Positions 1 to 9,140 of a DNA stretch of 64,000 nucleotides are shown here, in pieces. Position numbers and translations under genes: made by a program. How positions within the stretch are numbered: position 1 is the stretch's first letter; every line of letters starts with the position of its first letter. The stretch comes from CAVRCT01 sp963719645 (GTDB taxonomy: Bacteria; Pseudomonadota; Gammaproteobacteria; DSM-16500), in assembly GCA_963719645.1 (NCBI GenBank), contig CAVRCT010000001.1, positions 496,001-560,000 of the forward strand, read 5' to 3'. The notes below the pieces were generated by a model that saw only the letters and a program-made list of their open reading frames with translations, did not search any database and was not told the origin of the DNA.

Positions 1-947
1 CAAGCCATGCACCCATACCCTGAATTAAACAAAATATTTTTATTCGCAGAATCCATTTTATTTTCATGCTGAAAATTTTTCACATTCTCTCTTGCATGCA
101 AAATCCGATTTTCTAACATTTTTCGATAAGGCCATTGCGGATAATTTTTAGCGAGTTTTGCATTTTGATAAATTTGAATACCCGTCTGCCAATCACCTGA
201 TTTCACCAACATATCACCCATATTCATAAAAAATCCTGAGAAATTATGCGGCGCAATGACTGAGTTCCAACAAGCACGATTATCCCCTTCTTGTGTTTCA
301 TAGTTAAGATACGCTGAAAAATCAGGATGCAATCGATTGATTTTTTGCTTGGCGCATAAATCCAGCGTTTTCCATTGCCATTCAACAGCCTCTTTAAATT
401 GTTTCGAATCAGCAGGCAACGTACTCATCACATACCCCGCCGTAAAATAATTAAATTGCGGCCACGCGCGAATCGCCCGTTTAAGGGTGAAATAACCACG
501 AACTTGTTCACGCTCATCATGAAAAATACTACCCGTCGCAATTTGACTGTCACCATAAAATCCTAAATAGCGAGCATCTTGTGGATTTAATTCAACCGCA
601 TCTTGAAAATATTGTTTTGATAAAATAATTTCATTGGTAATGGTGGGAGGAATATTTTTCATTCGTTGACGCTCAGTGATTTTCCAAATGTGCAAAAATC
701 CTAAATGCGCAGCCAGTTGAGGGTCATTTGGATTTTCTAAATAAGCTGCCATGAGCAAACGATCCGTATCAGGAATTTGATCAAAGCGACCGGCATGCAG
801 CGTGTACCAAAAATTTGTTTCTGCAAGTTTTGCTAATTGACTGGTTGATTGGATGGGTTGTTTTTTCGGAGTGGTCATCAAGGCAACATCTTCGCACGCC
901 GTTAAAAAGAAAACGAATGCGATTAACGCAAGATATCCTTTTACCAT
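1..947 (-). CDS. TPR-like lipoprotein, 3' end outside window
   Basis: An open minus-strand frame runs from the ATG at 947 off the left edge, so only the first 315 or so residues are seen. The start is set by AAAGGAG eight bases upstream. The N-terminus is a lipoprotein signal: a basic tip, a hydrophobic stretch and the lipobox LTAC with Cys at residue 18. The mature part is rich in paired-helix segments of the tetratricopeptide kind (alanine, leucine and tyrosine at TPR-like spacing, as in ENPNDPQLAAHLGFLHIW), which suggests a protein-binding scaffold anchored in the envelope. No enzyme motif is visible. The lipoprotein call is firm; the TPR call is inference. Confidence 0.75.
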   Translation of the reverse strand, partial: MVKGYLALIAFVFFLTACEDVALMTTPKKQPIQSTSQLAKLAETNFWYTLHAGRFDQIPDTDRLLMAAYLENPNDPQLAAHLGFLHIWKITERQRMKNIPPTITNEIILSKQYFQDAVELNPQDARYLGFYGDSQIATGSIFHDEREQVRGYFTLKRAIRAWPQFNYFTAGYVMSTLPADSKQFKEAVEWQWKTLDLCAKQKINRLHPDFSAYLNYETQEGDNRACWNSVIAPHNFSGFFMNMGDMLVKSGDWQTGIQIYQNAKLAKNYPQWPYRKMLENRILHARENVKNFQHENKMDSANKNILFNSGYGCMA

Positions 948-1007
948 GTTAAGCTCCTTTTAATAAGGAACTAGCATACAAAAGATAAAAGAATAATTAA
1001 ACAAATT

Positions 1008-1526
1008 TTAATGACTGTAGATACCTATTATCTGAGCCTGCTTTAAAACATGCCCCTTCATTTCTTTGACAATTTTTTCTGTCTCTTCTCCATCTTCTAG
1101 ATTTAACATCGTATCTAGCGCATAAATTGTATAAATATAATGATGAAGAAGCTCATCCGGTGGACAGGGACCGTGATAATTTGTTTCGTCATAATAAAAA
1201 TTTTGGCCTTCTAACGCGCCCATAGGTAATTCATTACTGCTTCCTTTCGGCAGCTCGTTGATGCTGGCCGGAATATTGAATACTACCCACAAATAAATTG
1301 ACTCTTGCAGATAATCAGGCGATGTAATCGTTAGGACAAATGATTGGGTCTTGGCCGGTGAATTTGTCCACCGCAATTCAGGCGAGACATTCCCTTTATC
1401 ACACGTATACTGCGACGGGATTCGACCATTGTTAGCAAATGAAGTGGAGGTGAGGACAAAATCATCTGCATGCGCCGCCGTGATGTACAGAAATGCCAGG
1501 GTGATGAAAATGCTATAATTTCGCAT
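1008..1526 (-). CDS. YbhB/YbcL-type PEBP family protein, exported
   Basis: The 172-residue product begins with a cleavable signal peptide (hydrophobic stretch ending near AHA, residue 20). The mature part matches phosphatidylethanolamine-binding/Raf-kinase-inhibitor-like proteins: TSTSFANNGRIPSQYTCD near the start, the P-E-L-x-W segment, and the ligand-site strand GPCPPDELLHHYIYTIYALD slightly shortened. The canonical D-P-D-A-P motif is degenerate here (TSPDYLQES), so the usual ligand pocket may be altered. Bacterial members are periplasmic or cytoplasmic small-ligand or protease-inhibitor-like proteins of unclear role. It stands alone, just upstream of the repeat block at 1651. Confidence 0.85.
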   Translation of the reverse strand: MRNYSIFITLAFLYITAAHADDFVLTSTSFANNGRIPSQYTCDKGNVSPELRWTNSPAKTQSFVLTITSPDYLQESIYLWVVFNIPASINELPKGSSNELPMGALEGQNFYYDETNYHGPCPPDELLHHYIYTIYALDTMLNLEDGEETEKIVKEMKGHVLKQAQIIGIYSH

Positions 1527-1650
1527 TACACAGCCTCAAGAAAGTTTCTTTACAATCAGTTTGATACAACTTTTTATTCATAAAATGAAACGCTGTATTT
1601 TACAATTATAACATGAATGGATTGAAGAAATTGTTGGGTTGAATTAATCT

Positions 1651-2120
1651 GAGCCGCGACCGTCAGGGCATATCTTTATACATAACTTTAGACTGCTGCT
1701 TAGAACGCCTTCCCCACAAGGCTGACGGATCGACAAAAATTCCACCCATGTGTCGTCCTGGAAAATATGACGTCAACGTATTTTAACCGCAGCGACGATA
1801 CTCGCACGGAATATTTATTCAGGATCCACTTTAGCATCATCGATCCATACAAATTCAGGAATGAGCTCTTCGTTCGTGGATCCTGAATAAATCTTACGCG
1901 CTACTACGATAGCTGCGGTCAAATGATTTGGGCGTAAGATTTTTCAGGACGACACATGGGTGGAATTTTTGTCGATCCGTCAGCCTTGCGGGGAAGGCAT
2001 TCTAAGCAGCAGTCATTAAAGTTATGTATAAAGAGATGACCGTCAGGGAGCGATCGCCGAAGGTTCTCTTTTTGCTTGTATCAATTCGAGATGCGTGACA
2101 CTCCCTGACGGTCGTGGCTC
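1651..2120. repeat. Nested palindromic repeat block (type A/B compound)
   Basis: This gene-free stretch is an imperfect palindrome with several shells. The outermost arms are GAGCCGCGACCGTCAGGG and its complement near 2103-2120. Inside lie arms containing ATCGACAAAAATTCCACCC and the inverse. The core has a forward type-A unit (1752-1827, GTCGTCC to GGATCC) and a reverse type-B unit (1878-1953) around a 50-bp spacer. The same A/B core recurs at 10713, 11820-12760 and 26631. A smaller hairpin of the GACCGTCAGGGAGCG family occupies 2037-2120 and recurs at 34011-34036. Confidence 0.85.
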
Positions 2121-2244
2121 AGATTGAGCTGCTATTGCGAGGAATGTTTTAATCTGAACCCATAAAAAACAACATTCACATTGTATTTTTATCCCCATAT
2201 GCTAGTATTTTCCACCTAACCCCATTGCTCACCCAATTCAACTT

Positions 2245-3861
2245 ATGATAAAAACATCACTCAATCAGCCACTGCTAAAAAAACTCATTGTGCTTGCAAC
2301 AGGATTATTCGTCACCGCCTTTTTCTTTCGAATTCAATTACTCTCTCATGGTCAGCAACTTTTTAGCGATTTTTATGACGGCTTAATTGCCTTCAGCATC
2401 ATCCACCATTGGTATAATTTTTTTCATGGATTAGAACCCTGGCGGACTGCCGGTTATTTTTTTCCCTATCCCGGGACATTAGGATATAACGATGGCTATT
2501 TTCTCTATGGTGTTATTTATTCAGCGTTCCGTTTCATCACCACCCAAGTATTTTCAGCATTAGAATTAACAAACGCACTGATCCGCTTAATAGGCTTCTA
2601 TAGTTTTTTCTATTTATGTCACAGACAATTAAAATTAAAATTCTGGATATGCTTGCTAACGGCAACTCTCTTTACCTTAAGTAATGCGGTGTATGAACAA
2701 TCTGTTCACGCACAAATTTTCAGTATTTCATTCGCACCACTGCTCACTGTTTTTTTGCTGAATTATGTTCAGCAATTATTTATTTACCGATCAACGCAGA
2801 AGGCAATTTTCTGGGGCAGCCTGGCCGGTATTTTCTACGCATCTTGGCTGTTATCCACTTACTATATGGCTTGGTTTTATGCTTTTTTCGCATGTATTTG
2901 GTTAGGCTTTACGATCGTATTACAGATACAACATCAACAATTTTTTCTAAAGAAACCGCCTATTCTTGCAATCGTTATTCCCCTGCTCGTCACCCTATTG
3001 TCACTCCTCCCCTTTTTAATGACTTATTTACCCACTGCACAGCAAACGGGGATGCACATCTATGGTGAAGCACTTTATTACATGCCCAGGCTGTTAGATC
3101 TACTCAATGTAGGTAACCAAAATTTACTCTGGGGCAAATTGATTAGCTATCTTGATCTCCGTGACGGTGAATTTTCTGTCGGATTTCCGTTAGTATTTTT
3201 AATCGTGTTAATCCTTGCGCTGAAAACGAGTATCAAAGAAACAGGACGCGCTGCAATCACTCTTTATCGCCCGCTTTCATATGCCATCCTGCTGTCAATC
3301 ATCGTATCACTGATCCTGTTTAAATCGTCATTATGGCTACTGATTTGGCATGCGTTTCCAGGTGCAAAAGGATTACGAACAGTGTGCCGCTTGTGGATAT
3401 TTTTAGTGTTCCCCATGTGCATCTTACTGACATATTATTTATCTGAAAAAATGAATTGGCGCGCCTCGTTATTTGCATCACTGCTACCCTTTCTGCTGAT
3501 CTTAGAACAAATTAATCTGGCACACGTAACCAATTTATCCGGAAAATCTGAACAAGATTTTTTTAATGCGGCAAAGAATATTCCCAGCCAATGCCAAACT
3601 TTTTTTGTCATCGGCACACGCCATGAAGAAAATCACTCGATGGGAAAAATTATCAATAACGTAGATGCCATGGTGATCGCTGAAACGATTCACATCAAAA
3701 CAATCAATGGAACGTCTACCTTTGCACCGCCCGACTGGGATTTTAATTATTTTCCTAAAGAAACTTACTTAAACCGCATGAAAACGTATGAAAACAATCA
3801 TCATATTAAAAATCTTTGCTCACTTGATCTCACCGACATGAAGTGGCAAATTTCTCTTTAA
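2245..3861 (+). CDS. Polytopic membrane protein, GT-C/YfhO-like
   Basis: The 538-residue protein has about ten to twelve strongly hydrophobic segments between residues 12 and 430 and a C-terminal hydrophilic domain of about 110 residues. This layout is typical of GT-C membrane glycosyltransferases that take sugars from polyprenyl-phosphate donors. The first loop contains a DFYDG acidic patch where such enzymes carry a catalytic Asp. It lies 12 bp before a GT2 glycosyltransferase gene, and such pairs commonly make and use a polyprenyl-phosphate sugar. No diagnostic motif fixes the family, so the enzymatic role is inference. Confidence 0.6.
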   Translation: MIKTSLNQPLLKKLIVLATGLFVTAFFFRIQLLSHGQQLFSDFYDGLIAFSIIHHWYNFFHGLEPWRTAGYFFPYPGTLGYNDGYFLYGVIYSAFRFITTQVFSALELTNALIRLIGFYSFFYLCHRQLKLKFWICLLTATLFTLSNAVYEQSVHAQIFSISFAPLLTVFLLNYVQQLFIYRSTQKAIFWGSLAGIFYASWLLSTYYMAWFYAFFACIWLGFTIVLQIQHQQFFLKKPPILAIVIPLLVTLLSLLPFLMTYLPTAQQTGMHIYGEALYYMPRLLDLLNVGNQNLLWGKLISYLDLRDGEFSVGFPLVFLIVLILALKTSIKETGRAAITLYRPLSYAILLSIIVSLILFKSSLWLLIWHAFPGAKGLRTVCRLWIFLVFPMCILLTYYLSEKMNWRASLFASLLPFLLILEQINLAHVTNLSGKSEQDFFNAAKNIPSQCQTFFVIGTRHEENHSMGKIINNVDAMVIAETIHIKTINGTSTFAPPDWDFNYFPKETYLNRMKTYENNHHIKNLCSLDLTDMKWQISL

Positions 3862-3873
3862 AAGGATACTCAC

Positions 3874-4851
3874 ATGGAATTAAATTTTGCGAAGAATGAT
3901 ATTGCTGTCATGATTCCTTGTTTTAATGAACAACAAACCATTCATCAAGTCGTGACGGATTTTAAAAAATATTTACCGAACGCGACGATTTATGTCTATG
4001 ACAATAACTCAACAGATCAGACGGTGAATGAAGCCTTACAGGCGAACGCCATTGTGCGTCACGAAGGTTTGCAGGGAAAAGGCAATGTCGTGCGCAGAAT
4101 GTTTTCTGACATCGATGCAGACGTCTACGTCTTAGTCGATGGCGATGCAACCTATGATGCGGCTAGCGCGCTCACGCTAATTCATTCATTGTTGACCAAT
4201 CATCTTGACATGATTAACGCAGCTCGCGTCAACGAATCAAAAGAAGCATATCGAATGGGGCATACGTTTGGTAACAAACTATTAACCAGCTTAGTCAAGA
4301 TTATCTTTGGCAATCAAATCAGTGATATGCTCTCTGGCTATCGTGTTTTTTCACGTCGGTTTGTCAAATCATTTCCCATTTTATCAACCGGCTTTGAAAT
4401 CGAAACAGAATTGACGGTACATGCATTAAGCTTGAGAATGCCCATCGCTGAAATCAAAACGCCTTATTATCAAAGACCGCTAGGTTCATTTAGCAAACTG
4501 TCGACGTTTAAAGATGGTTGGCGCATTTTATCAATGATCATTGGTTTATTAAGAAATGAACGTCCACTCGCATTTTTTAGCTTGATCGGTGTTTTCTTAT
4601 TTATTACGTCGCTGATACTGGCTGAACCATTATTTGTAACTTATTGGCAAACCGGATTAGTTCCGCGCATCCCTACCGCTATTCTTTGCACGTCATTAAC
4701 CATTCTTGCTTTTTTAAATTTTGCCTGCGGACTTATTTTAGATACTGTCACACGCGGCAGGAAGGAAGCGAAGCTGTTAAGCTATCTCAGTTATCAAAAA
4801 AATCATTTGCCTGTTTCCATGGGTTTTCTGCAGATCGAGGAAGTATCATAA
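3874..4851 (+). CDS. GT2 family glycosyltransferase, membrane-anchored
   Basis: The 325-residue protein has the GT-A fold signature of family 2: IPCFNEQQTIHQVV at residues 14-27, DNNSTDQT for nucleotide-sugar binding, and VDGDATYD supplying the DxD-like metal site. The acceptor-side segment GYRVFSRRF follows. Two hydrophobic segments near residues 230-290 anchor it in the inner membrane, as in polyprenyl-phosphate mannose or glucose synthases. AAAAGGAT precedes the ATG. It follows the GT-C-like membrane protein with 12 bp between them, so the two are probably one operon acting in surface glycan assembly. Confidence 0.85.
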   Translation: MELNFAKNDIAVMIPCFNEQQTIHQVVTDFKKYLPNATIYVYDNNSTDQTVNEALQANAIVRHEGLQGKGNVVRRMFSDIDADVYVLVDGDATYDAASALTLIHSLLTNHLDMINAARVNESKEAYRMGHTFGNKLLTSLVKIIFGNQISDMLSGYRVFSRRFVKSFPILSTGFEIETELTVHALSLRMPIAEIKTPYYQRPLGSFSKLSTFKDGWRILSMIIGLLRNERPLAFFSLIGVFLFITSLILAEPLFVTYWQTGLVPRIPTAILCTSLTILAFLNFACGLILDTVTRGRKEAKLLSYLSYQKNHLPVSMGFLQIEEVS

Positions 4852-4954
4852 CTTATAAAACCTCGTTTATGACTACCAGACTTGAATTCTTCCGGATTAT
4901 CTTATATCGTAACTTGAAATCAAGGGAATATAGCGTAAAAACAAGGAAATAAGC

Positions 4955-6247
4955 ATGACGTACGTTTCAGGAAATCAACTTTCTCAACTAACCCGTATTT
5001 TATTTTCCGCCGGATTAATCCTACTAACACTGTTTTTACAAAGCTGCGCAAGCACGAAATCTTATAATGCCTTGCCTGAAAATCTTGAAGATCAAGTAGA
5101 AGTACCCGGATTTCATGACATTCGGTCATGGGGTGACAAGCCCAGCAAGGTGATGATGAAAAGTGCTCTCCTTTCTGTTCAACAAGAAAAAGCGAGCAAT
5201 CATGGCCGCATCGAATCGGTCGTGAATGTCCTGGCATTATCAGGAGGCGGCGAAGACGGTGCATTTGGTGCGGGACTTCTCTGTGGTTGGACAAAAGCAG
5301 GAACTCGCCCATCCTTCAAACTCGTAACAGGCATCAGCACAGGTGCGTTAATGGCACCCTTTGCATTCCTCGGCTCAACTTATGATGAGCGGCTAAAGAT
5401 TGCGTATACGACTATCAGTGACAAAGATATTTTTGTGCCGCACAGTGCCTTTCAAATTTTACTATCACTCGCCAATATTCAGCCTATCCCATCACTTGCT
5501 AATAATGAAAAGTTAACTCAAATGGTTAAAAGACTAGTTGATGCAACTATGTTGAGAAAAATTGCGAAAGAGCATTCGAAAGGACGACGCTTATTTATTG
5601 GCACATCACAAATGAATGCTGAGCGATTGGTGATTTGGGACATGGGCGCCATCGCGAGTAATGGCACACAGCAAGCACTCGATTTATTTCGAAAAATCAT
5701 GATCGCATCTGCCTCACTTCCTGCGACGTTTCCGCCACAATATTTTGATGTCACCGCTGCTGGCAAACATTATCAAGAGATGCATGCGGATGGTGGCATT
5801 CAAACGCAAGTCATGGTGTTCTTCAACACCTTCGCTGCTTTTCGCAGCAACAGTACTGTCATCAATGGACAAACGCGGATAAAGAAAATCTATATTATTC
5901 GCAATGAACAAATCACCCCTGAATGGGAAAATGTCGGGCCTGATTTAACAGATATTGCTATCCGTGCCATCAGTACATTAACTAAATCTCAAGGCATTGG
6001 CGATCTTTTCCGCATCTACACGTTTGCACAACGCGACCAAGCCGATTATAATTTGGCCTTCATTCCTGCCGGGTTTAAAGTAAAATCAAAATCTTCATTT
6101 GATAAAGAGTACATGAATAAACTTTTTCAATATGCTTACGAATTAGGACGCGCAGGATATCAGTGGCAAAAAGTTCCACCGTTGTATACAGCGGCAAAAA
6201 ATACGCCCTCCCCGGCTGCTGCACCTGGTGTTATGCAAAGCCGCTAA
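4955..6247 (+). CDS. Patatin-like phospholipase lipoprotein
   Basis: The 430-residue product starts with a lipoprotein signal (basic, hydrophobic, then LQSC with Cys31). The patatin domain follows: oxyanion loop SGGGEDGAFGAG at 96-107, nucleophile elbow GISTG with Ser128, and DGG with catalytic Asp279, so the Ser-Asp dyad is complete. The expected activity is lipid acyl hydrolysis at the envelope or, if delivered, on host membranes; patatins are common virulence enzymes in Legionellales. The start is supported by AAGGAA ahead of the ATG. The C-terminus is proline/alanine rich. Confidence 0.9.
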   Translation: MTYVSGNQLSQLTRILFSAGLILLTLFLQSCASTKSYNALPENLEDQVEVPGFHDIRSWGDKPSKVMMKSALLSVQQEKASNHGRIESVVNVLALSGGGEDGAFGAGLLCGWTKAGTRPSFKLVTGISTGALMAPFAFLGSTYDERLKIAYTTISDKDIFVPHSAFQILLSLANIQPIPSLANNEKLTQMVKRLVDATMLRKIAKEHSKGRRLFIGTSQMNAERLVIWDMGAIASNGTQQALDLFRKIMIASASLPATFPPQYFDVTAAGKHYQEMHADGGIQTQVMVFFNTFAAFRSNSTVINGQTRIKKIYIIRNEQITPEWENVGPDLTDIAIRAISTLTKSQGIGDLFRIYTFAQRDQADYNLAFIPAGFKVKSKSSFDKEYMNKLFQYAYELGRAGYQWQKVPPLYTAAKNTPSPAAAPGVMQSR

Positions 6248-6341
6248 CTTTAGAGGAAAGTTGGCTTAAACAGCTTCGTTAGTTGCTTAGACATTCTGCA
6301 AAATACTTATTAGGAATAAAACTAACAAACCCATTGTTTTG

Positions 6342-7604
6342 TCATTTGATTTTCTGAAAAACAATAATTACCAACGCAGACAAGAAAGTAAGACCAATCA
6401 ATAATGAAAATGCCGCGGCAAAATTTCCGGTGAGACCCGATAATATACCCGTTAATAATGGCGCCAAAATGCCAGCGAGTGCAAACGCGCAATCCATTAT
6501 CCCTAAACTCGTTGCGGCTCTATCGCGCGCTAAATCCGTGTTAATTGCATAAAACGCAGCATTTGGCATCATGCCAAAACCGACACCCAATGAAATACAA
6601 AGCAATGCAATCGTTAAAGACGGATGCCAAATGATGGGAATTAAACAAATCGCTGAGATAACCTGGCAAATCCAAATAACATGCGAACGTGCGATTCTGA
6701 GATTATGGGTTTTATTCCAAAGATAATCAGACAATATACCGCCTAATAACACTAAAATAGTCGCGAATAACCATGGGCCTATCAGAAACATGCCGACCTT
6801 ATTAATATGGATGTGATACATTTGTTCGAGATAACCGGGCAACCACGTAATGGAAAAAAATAATAAATAGCCAAAAACAAAGAAGGCAAAATTATTCGCT
6901 AACAACGCCTGATTAAATAGCATAAAACGCCATGTGGTTTTTTGTTCTTTGAGCGAATGAACTTCTTGTGAAAGAGAATCCAAATTTTGTTGGATAAACG
7001 TTAATTCGTCAGCTGAGACATGTGCACTTTGTTCCGGATGATCACGATAAGCAATAAACCAAATCAATGCCCAGACAATTCCCAACAATCCCAGCACCAC
7101 AAACATCATTCGCCAGCCAAGAGTAACAATCAGATGCGATATAAAAGGTGCGCCTAACACGGATGCGAATGGCACAGCTGCAAGACCAATGGCAAGCGTG
7201 CGTCCTCTTTCTGAAACAGGTAACCAATCTGCATTCATGCGTGTAAAAGCAGGAAAATTAGGCCCTTCTGCAACACCTAAGATAATTCTAAAAATAAAAA
7301 ACCACCAAAAACCAGTTGATAAAGCCAACAGCGCGCAGGCAATAGACCATGCAATGGCTGAGCCAGACCACACTTTCCGAGCACCATAATGATCGACTAA
7401 AACGCCGCCGACGACTGTCATGATCAAATAGCCAATACCGAATCCTGACGCAATCAAACCAAAATCCGTATTGGTTAAACCATACGTTTCTCTTAAGGGT
7501 CCAATGGCATAAGACAACGCAGACCGATCTAAATAATTAATGATAATGGCGAAAAAACTGATTCCGACAATTAACCAACGGTAATGCTTCATTGAATGCT
7601 CCAT
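6342..7604 (-). CDS. MFS transporter, ACS (anion:cation symporter) type
   Basis: The 420-residue protein has twelve hydrophobic segments with the usual central hydrophilic loop near residues 190-230. The loop-2 motif VDHYGARKVW and RIILGVAEGPNFPAFTR in TM4 are characteristic of the anion:cation symporter branch, which imports organic anions such as sugar acids and aromatic acids. Its ATG overlaps the stop of the upstream monooxygenase (TAATG), so translation is coupled. A second in-frame ATG four codons later is equally plausible. The pairing suggests uptake of an aromatic or organic acid substrate for the monooxygenase, or efflux of its product. The substrate is unknown. Confidence 0.88.
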   Translation of the reverse strand: MEHSMKHYRWLIVGISFFAIIINYLDRSALSYAIGPLRETYGLTNTDFGLIASGFGIGYLIMTVVGGVLVDHYGARKVWSGSAIAWSIACALLALSTGFWWFFIFRIILGVAEGPNFPAFTRMNADWLPVSERGRTLAIGLAAVPFASVLGAPFISHLIVTLGWRMMFVVLGLLGIVWALIWFIAYRDHPEQSAHVSADELTFIQQNLDSLSQEVHSLKEQKTTWRFMLFNQALLANNFAFFVFGYLLFFSITWLPGYLEQMYHIHINKVGMFLIGPWLFATILVLLGGILSDYLWNKTHNLRIARSHVIWICQVISAICLIPIIWHPSLTIALLCISLGVGFGMMPNAAFYAINTDLARDRAATSLGIMDCAFALAGILAPLLTGILSGLTGNFAAAFSLLIGLTFLSALVIIVFQKIK

Positions 7605-9106
7605 TACTTTATTTTAGAGAAATAGTCTTCGAGCGGTTGACTCTGTTGTGAAACACTCGCATAGGCAATATAACCATCCGGTCTAATCAAATAAACAGCA
7701 TTTTCTGCTAAGCCTGCTCTGCTGGCCATTTCATTCCAGTCAAATTCATGTAAGGTGAGCTTGAGAGATTGAATGGAATGTTTAAAATCAAGATTTGCTT
7801 TACCGTAAATGTGGATTTGCCAATCCAGTGATTCAAGTGATTTAAAATTATCAGTCTGTCCGTAGGTTACCCACGGCAATCGATCGCCACCTTTAATTTT
7901 TCCTGCTGCGCCTTGGCTTAAAGGACTCTGTTGATAGTTAATTTTAATTTGCGAAACCGTATTAAATAAGTAGTGTCTGATCGCTTTAAAGCGTATAAAA
8001 AATGGAAAGATAAAAGGAAAAAATAAATTTCGAACGAATTTACCTAAGATGCCTTCATTCGTGACCGCTTGAAACATTTTATCCGTGGTGAAAATCAATT
8101 TGTGTGCGAATCGAATCCGCTCGGCTTCAAAACTATCTAATATGACAGGAGATGCTTTATTTTGCATAACCGCCGCAATTTTCCAAGCGAGATTAATGGC
8201 ATCACCGATACCCGTATTCATTCCCTGTCCGCCGACTGGACTGTGAATATGCCCCGCATCGCCTAATAAAAATATACGCCCTTTTCGAAAATGCTCAGCA
8301 ACACGATGATGCGAATGATACGTGGAAAACCAATTCACTTTAGAGATTGAGATTTTTGTATCTCGGATAACGGCTGCAGCGACATCTGTAAATTCAATTG
8401 TTTTTTTGGTTTCCGCTGCGTTTGGCACGATGCCAATGAGTCGCACCGATCCACTGCTGCGAATGGGAAAAACCAAGCCAAATTCGCTGCGCGTTAAACA
8501 AAGTTGAAGATATCCATTAATGACATCCCCCGTTGCCATCACATCCGCAACATAAAATACGTTGGAGTAAGTGCCGCCTGGAAATCCTATTTCAGACTGT
8601 GTCCGCACCACACTGCGCGCACCGTCACAACCCAATAAAAAAGGGGTTGTCACTGTCTCGGTTTTTTCTGGGCTAGTTAAAACGGCCGTTACGCTGGAAT
8701 CAGTTTGTGTAAAACTGACTAATTCAGTATTTCTTTCGACAAAAATTCCTGCTTTATTTAAATGCTCGATTAATAATTTTTCGTGATCATCTTGTGGGAA
8801 TGAGAGAACGAATGGAAATGGGCTGACTTCTTTTCCTAACGGCCCTAATGCAACCGATGCAACAACATTGCCATTTTTCCGGATATTAATGTTTTCGACA
8901 TTAATCCCTTTGGCGACAACTTCGGCTGCAATACCGATTTGCTGATAAAACTCAAGTGTGCGTGCATGAACGACCATTGCGCGTGATGTTTCGCCCGGAC
9001 CACTATCTTTATCAATAATACGGACTGCAATGCCTAGCTTGCTGAGCCACAAGGCAAGGACTAAACCTGTTGGCCCCGCACCGACGATTAATACTTTTTC
9101 TTCCAT
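7604..9106 (-). CDS. FAD-dependent aromatic monooxygenase (PheA/TfdB-like)
   Basis: The 500-residue protein carries the three FAD signatures of class A flavoprotein hydroxylases: GAGPTG in the N-terminal Rossmann fold (residues 9-14), the DG motif in LLGCDGARSVVRTQ, and the GD motif in LLGDAGHIHSPVGGQGMNTG. A C-terminal thioredoxin-like domain is present, as in phenol and polyketide hydroxylases. It would use NAD(P)H and oxygen to hydroxylate an aromatic ring. It is the first gene of a two-gene unit with the MFS transporter and diverges from the gene at 9141. Confidence 0.88.
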   Translation of the reverse strand: MEEKVLIVGAGPTGLVLALWLSKLGIAVRIIDKDSGPGETSRAMVVHARTLEFYQQIGIAAEVVAKGINVENINIRKNGNVVASVALGPLGKEVSPFPFVLSFPQDDHEKLLIEHLNKAGIFVERNTELVSFTQTDSSVTAVLTSPEKTETVTTPFLLGCDGARSVVRTQSEIGFPGGTYSNVFYVADVMATGDVINGYLQLCLTRSEFGLVFPIRSSGSVRLIGIVPNAAETKKTIEFTDVAAAVIRDTKISISKVNWFSTYHSHHRVAEHFRKGRIFLLGDAGHIHSPVGGQGMNTGIGDAINLAWKIAAVMQNKASPVILDSFEAERIRFAHKLIFTTDKMFQAVTNEGILGKFVRNLFFPFIFPFFIRFKAIRHYLFNTVSQIKINYQQSPLSQGAAGKIKGGDRLPWVTYGQTDNFKSLESLDWQIHIYGKANLDFKHSIQSLKLTLHEFDWNEMASRAGLAENAVYLIRPDGYIAYASVSQQSQPLEDYFSKIK

Positions 9107-9140
9107 TGAGTCATCTCCTGATTAGTCATTGTTATCATAA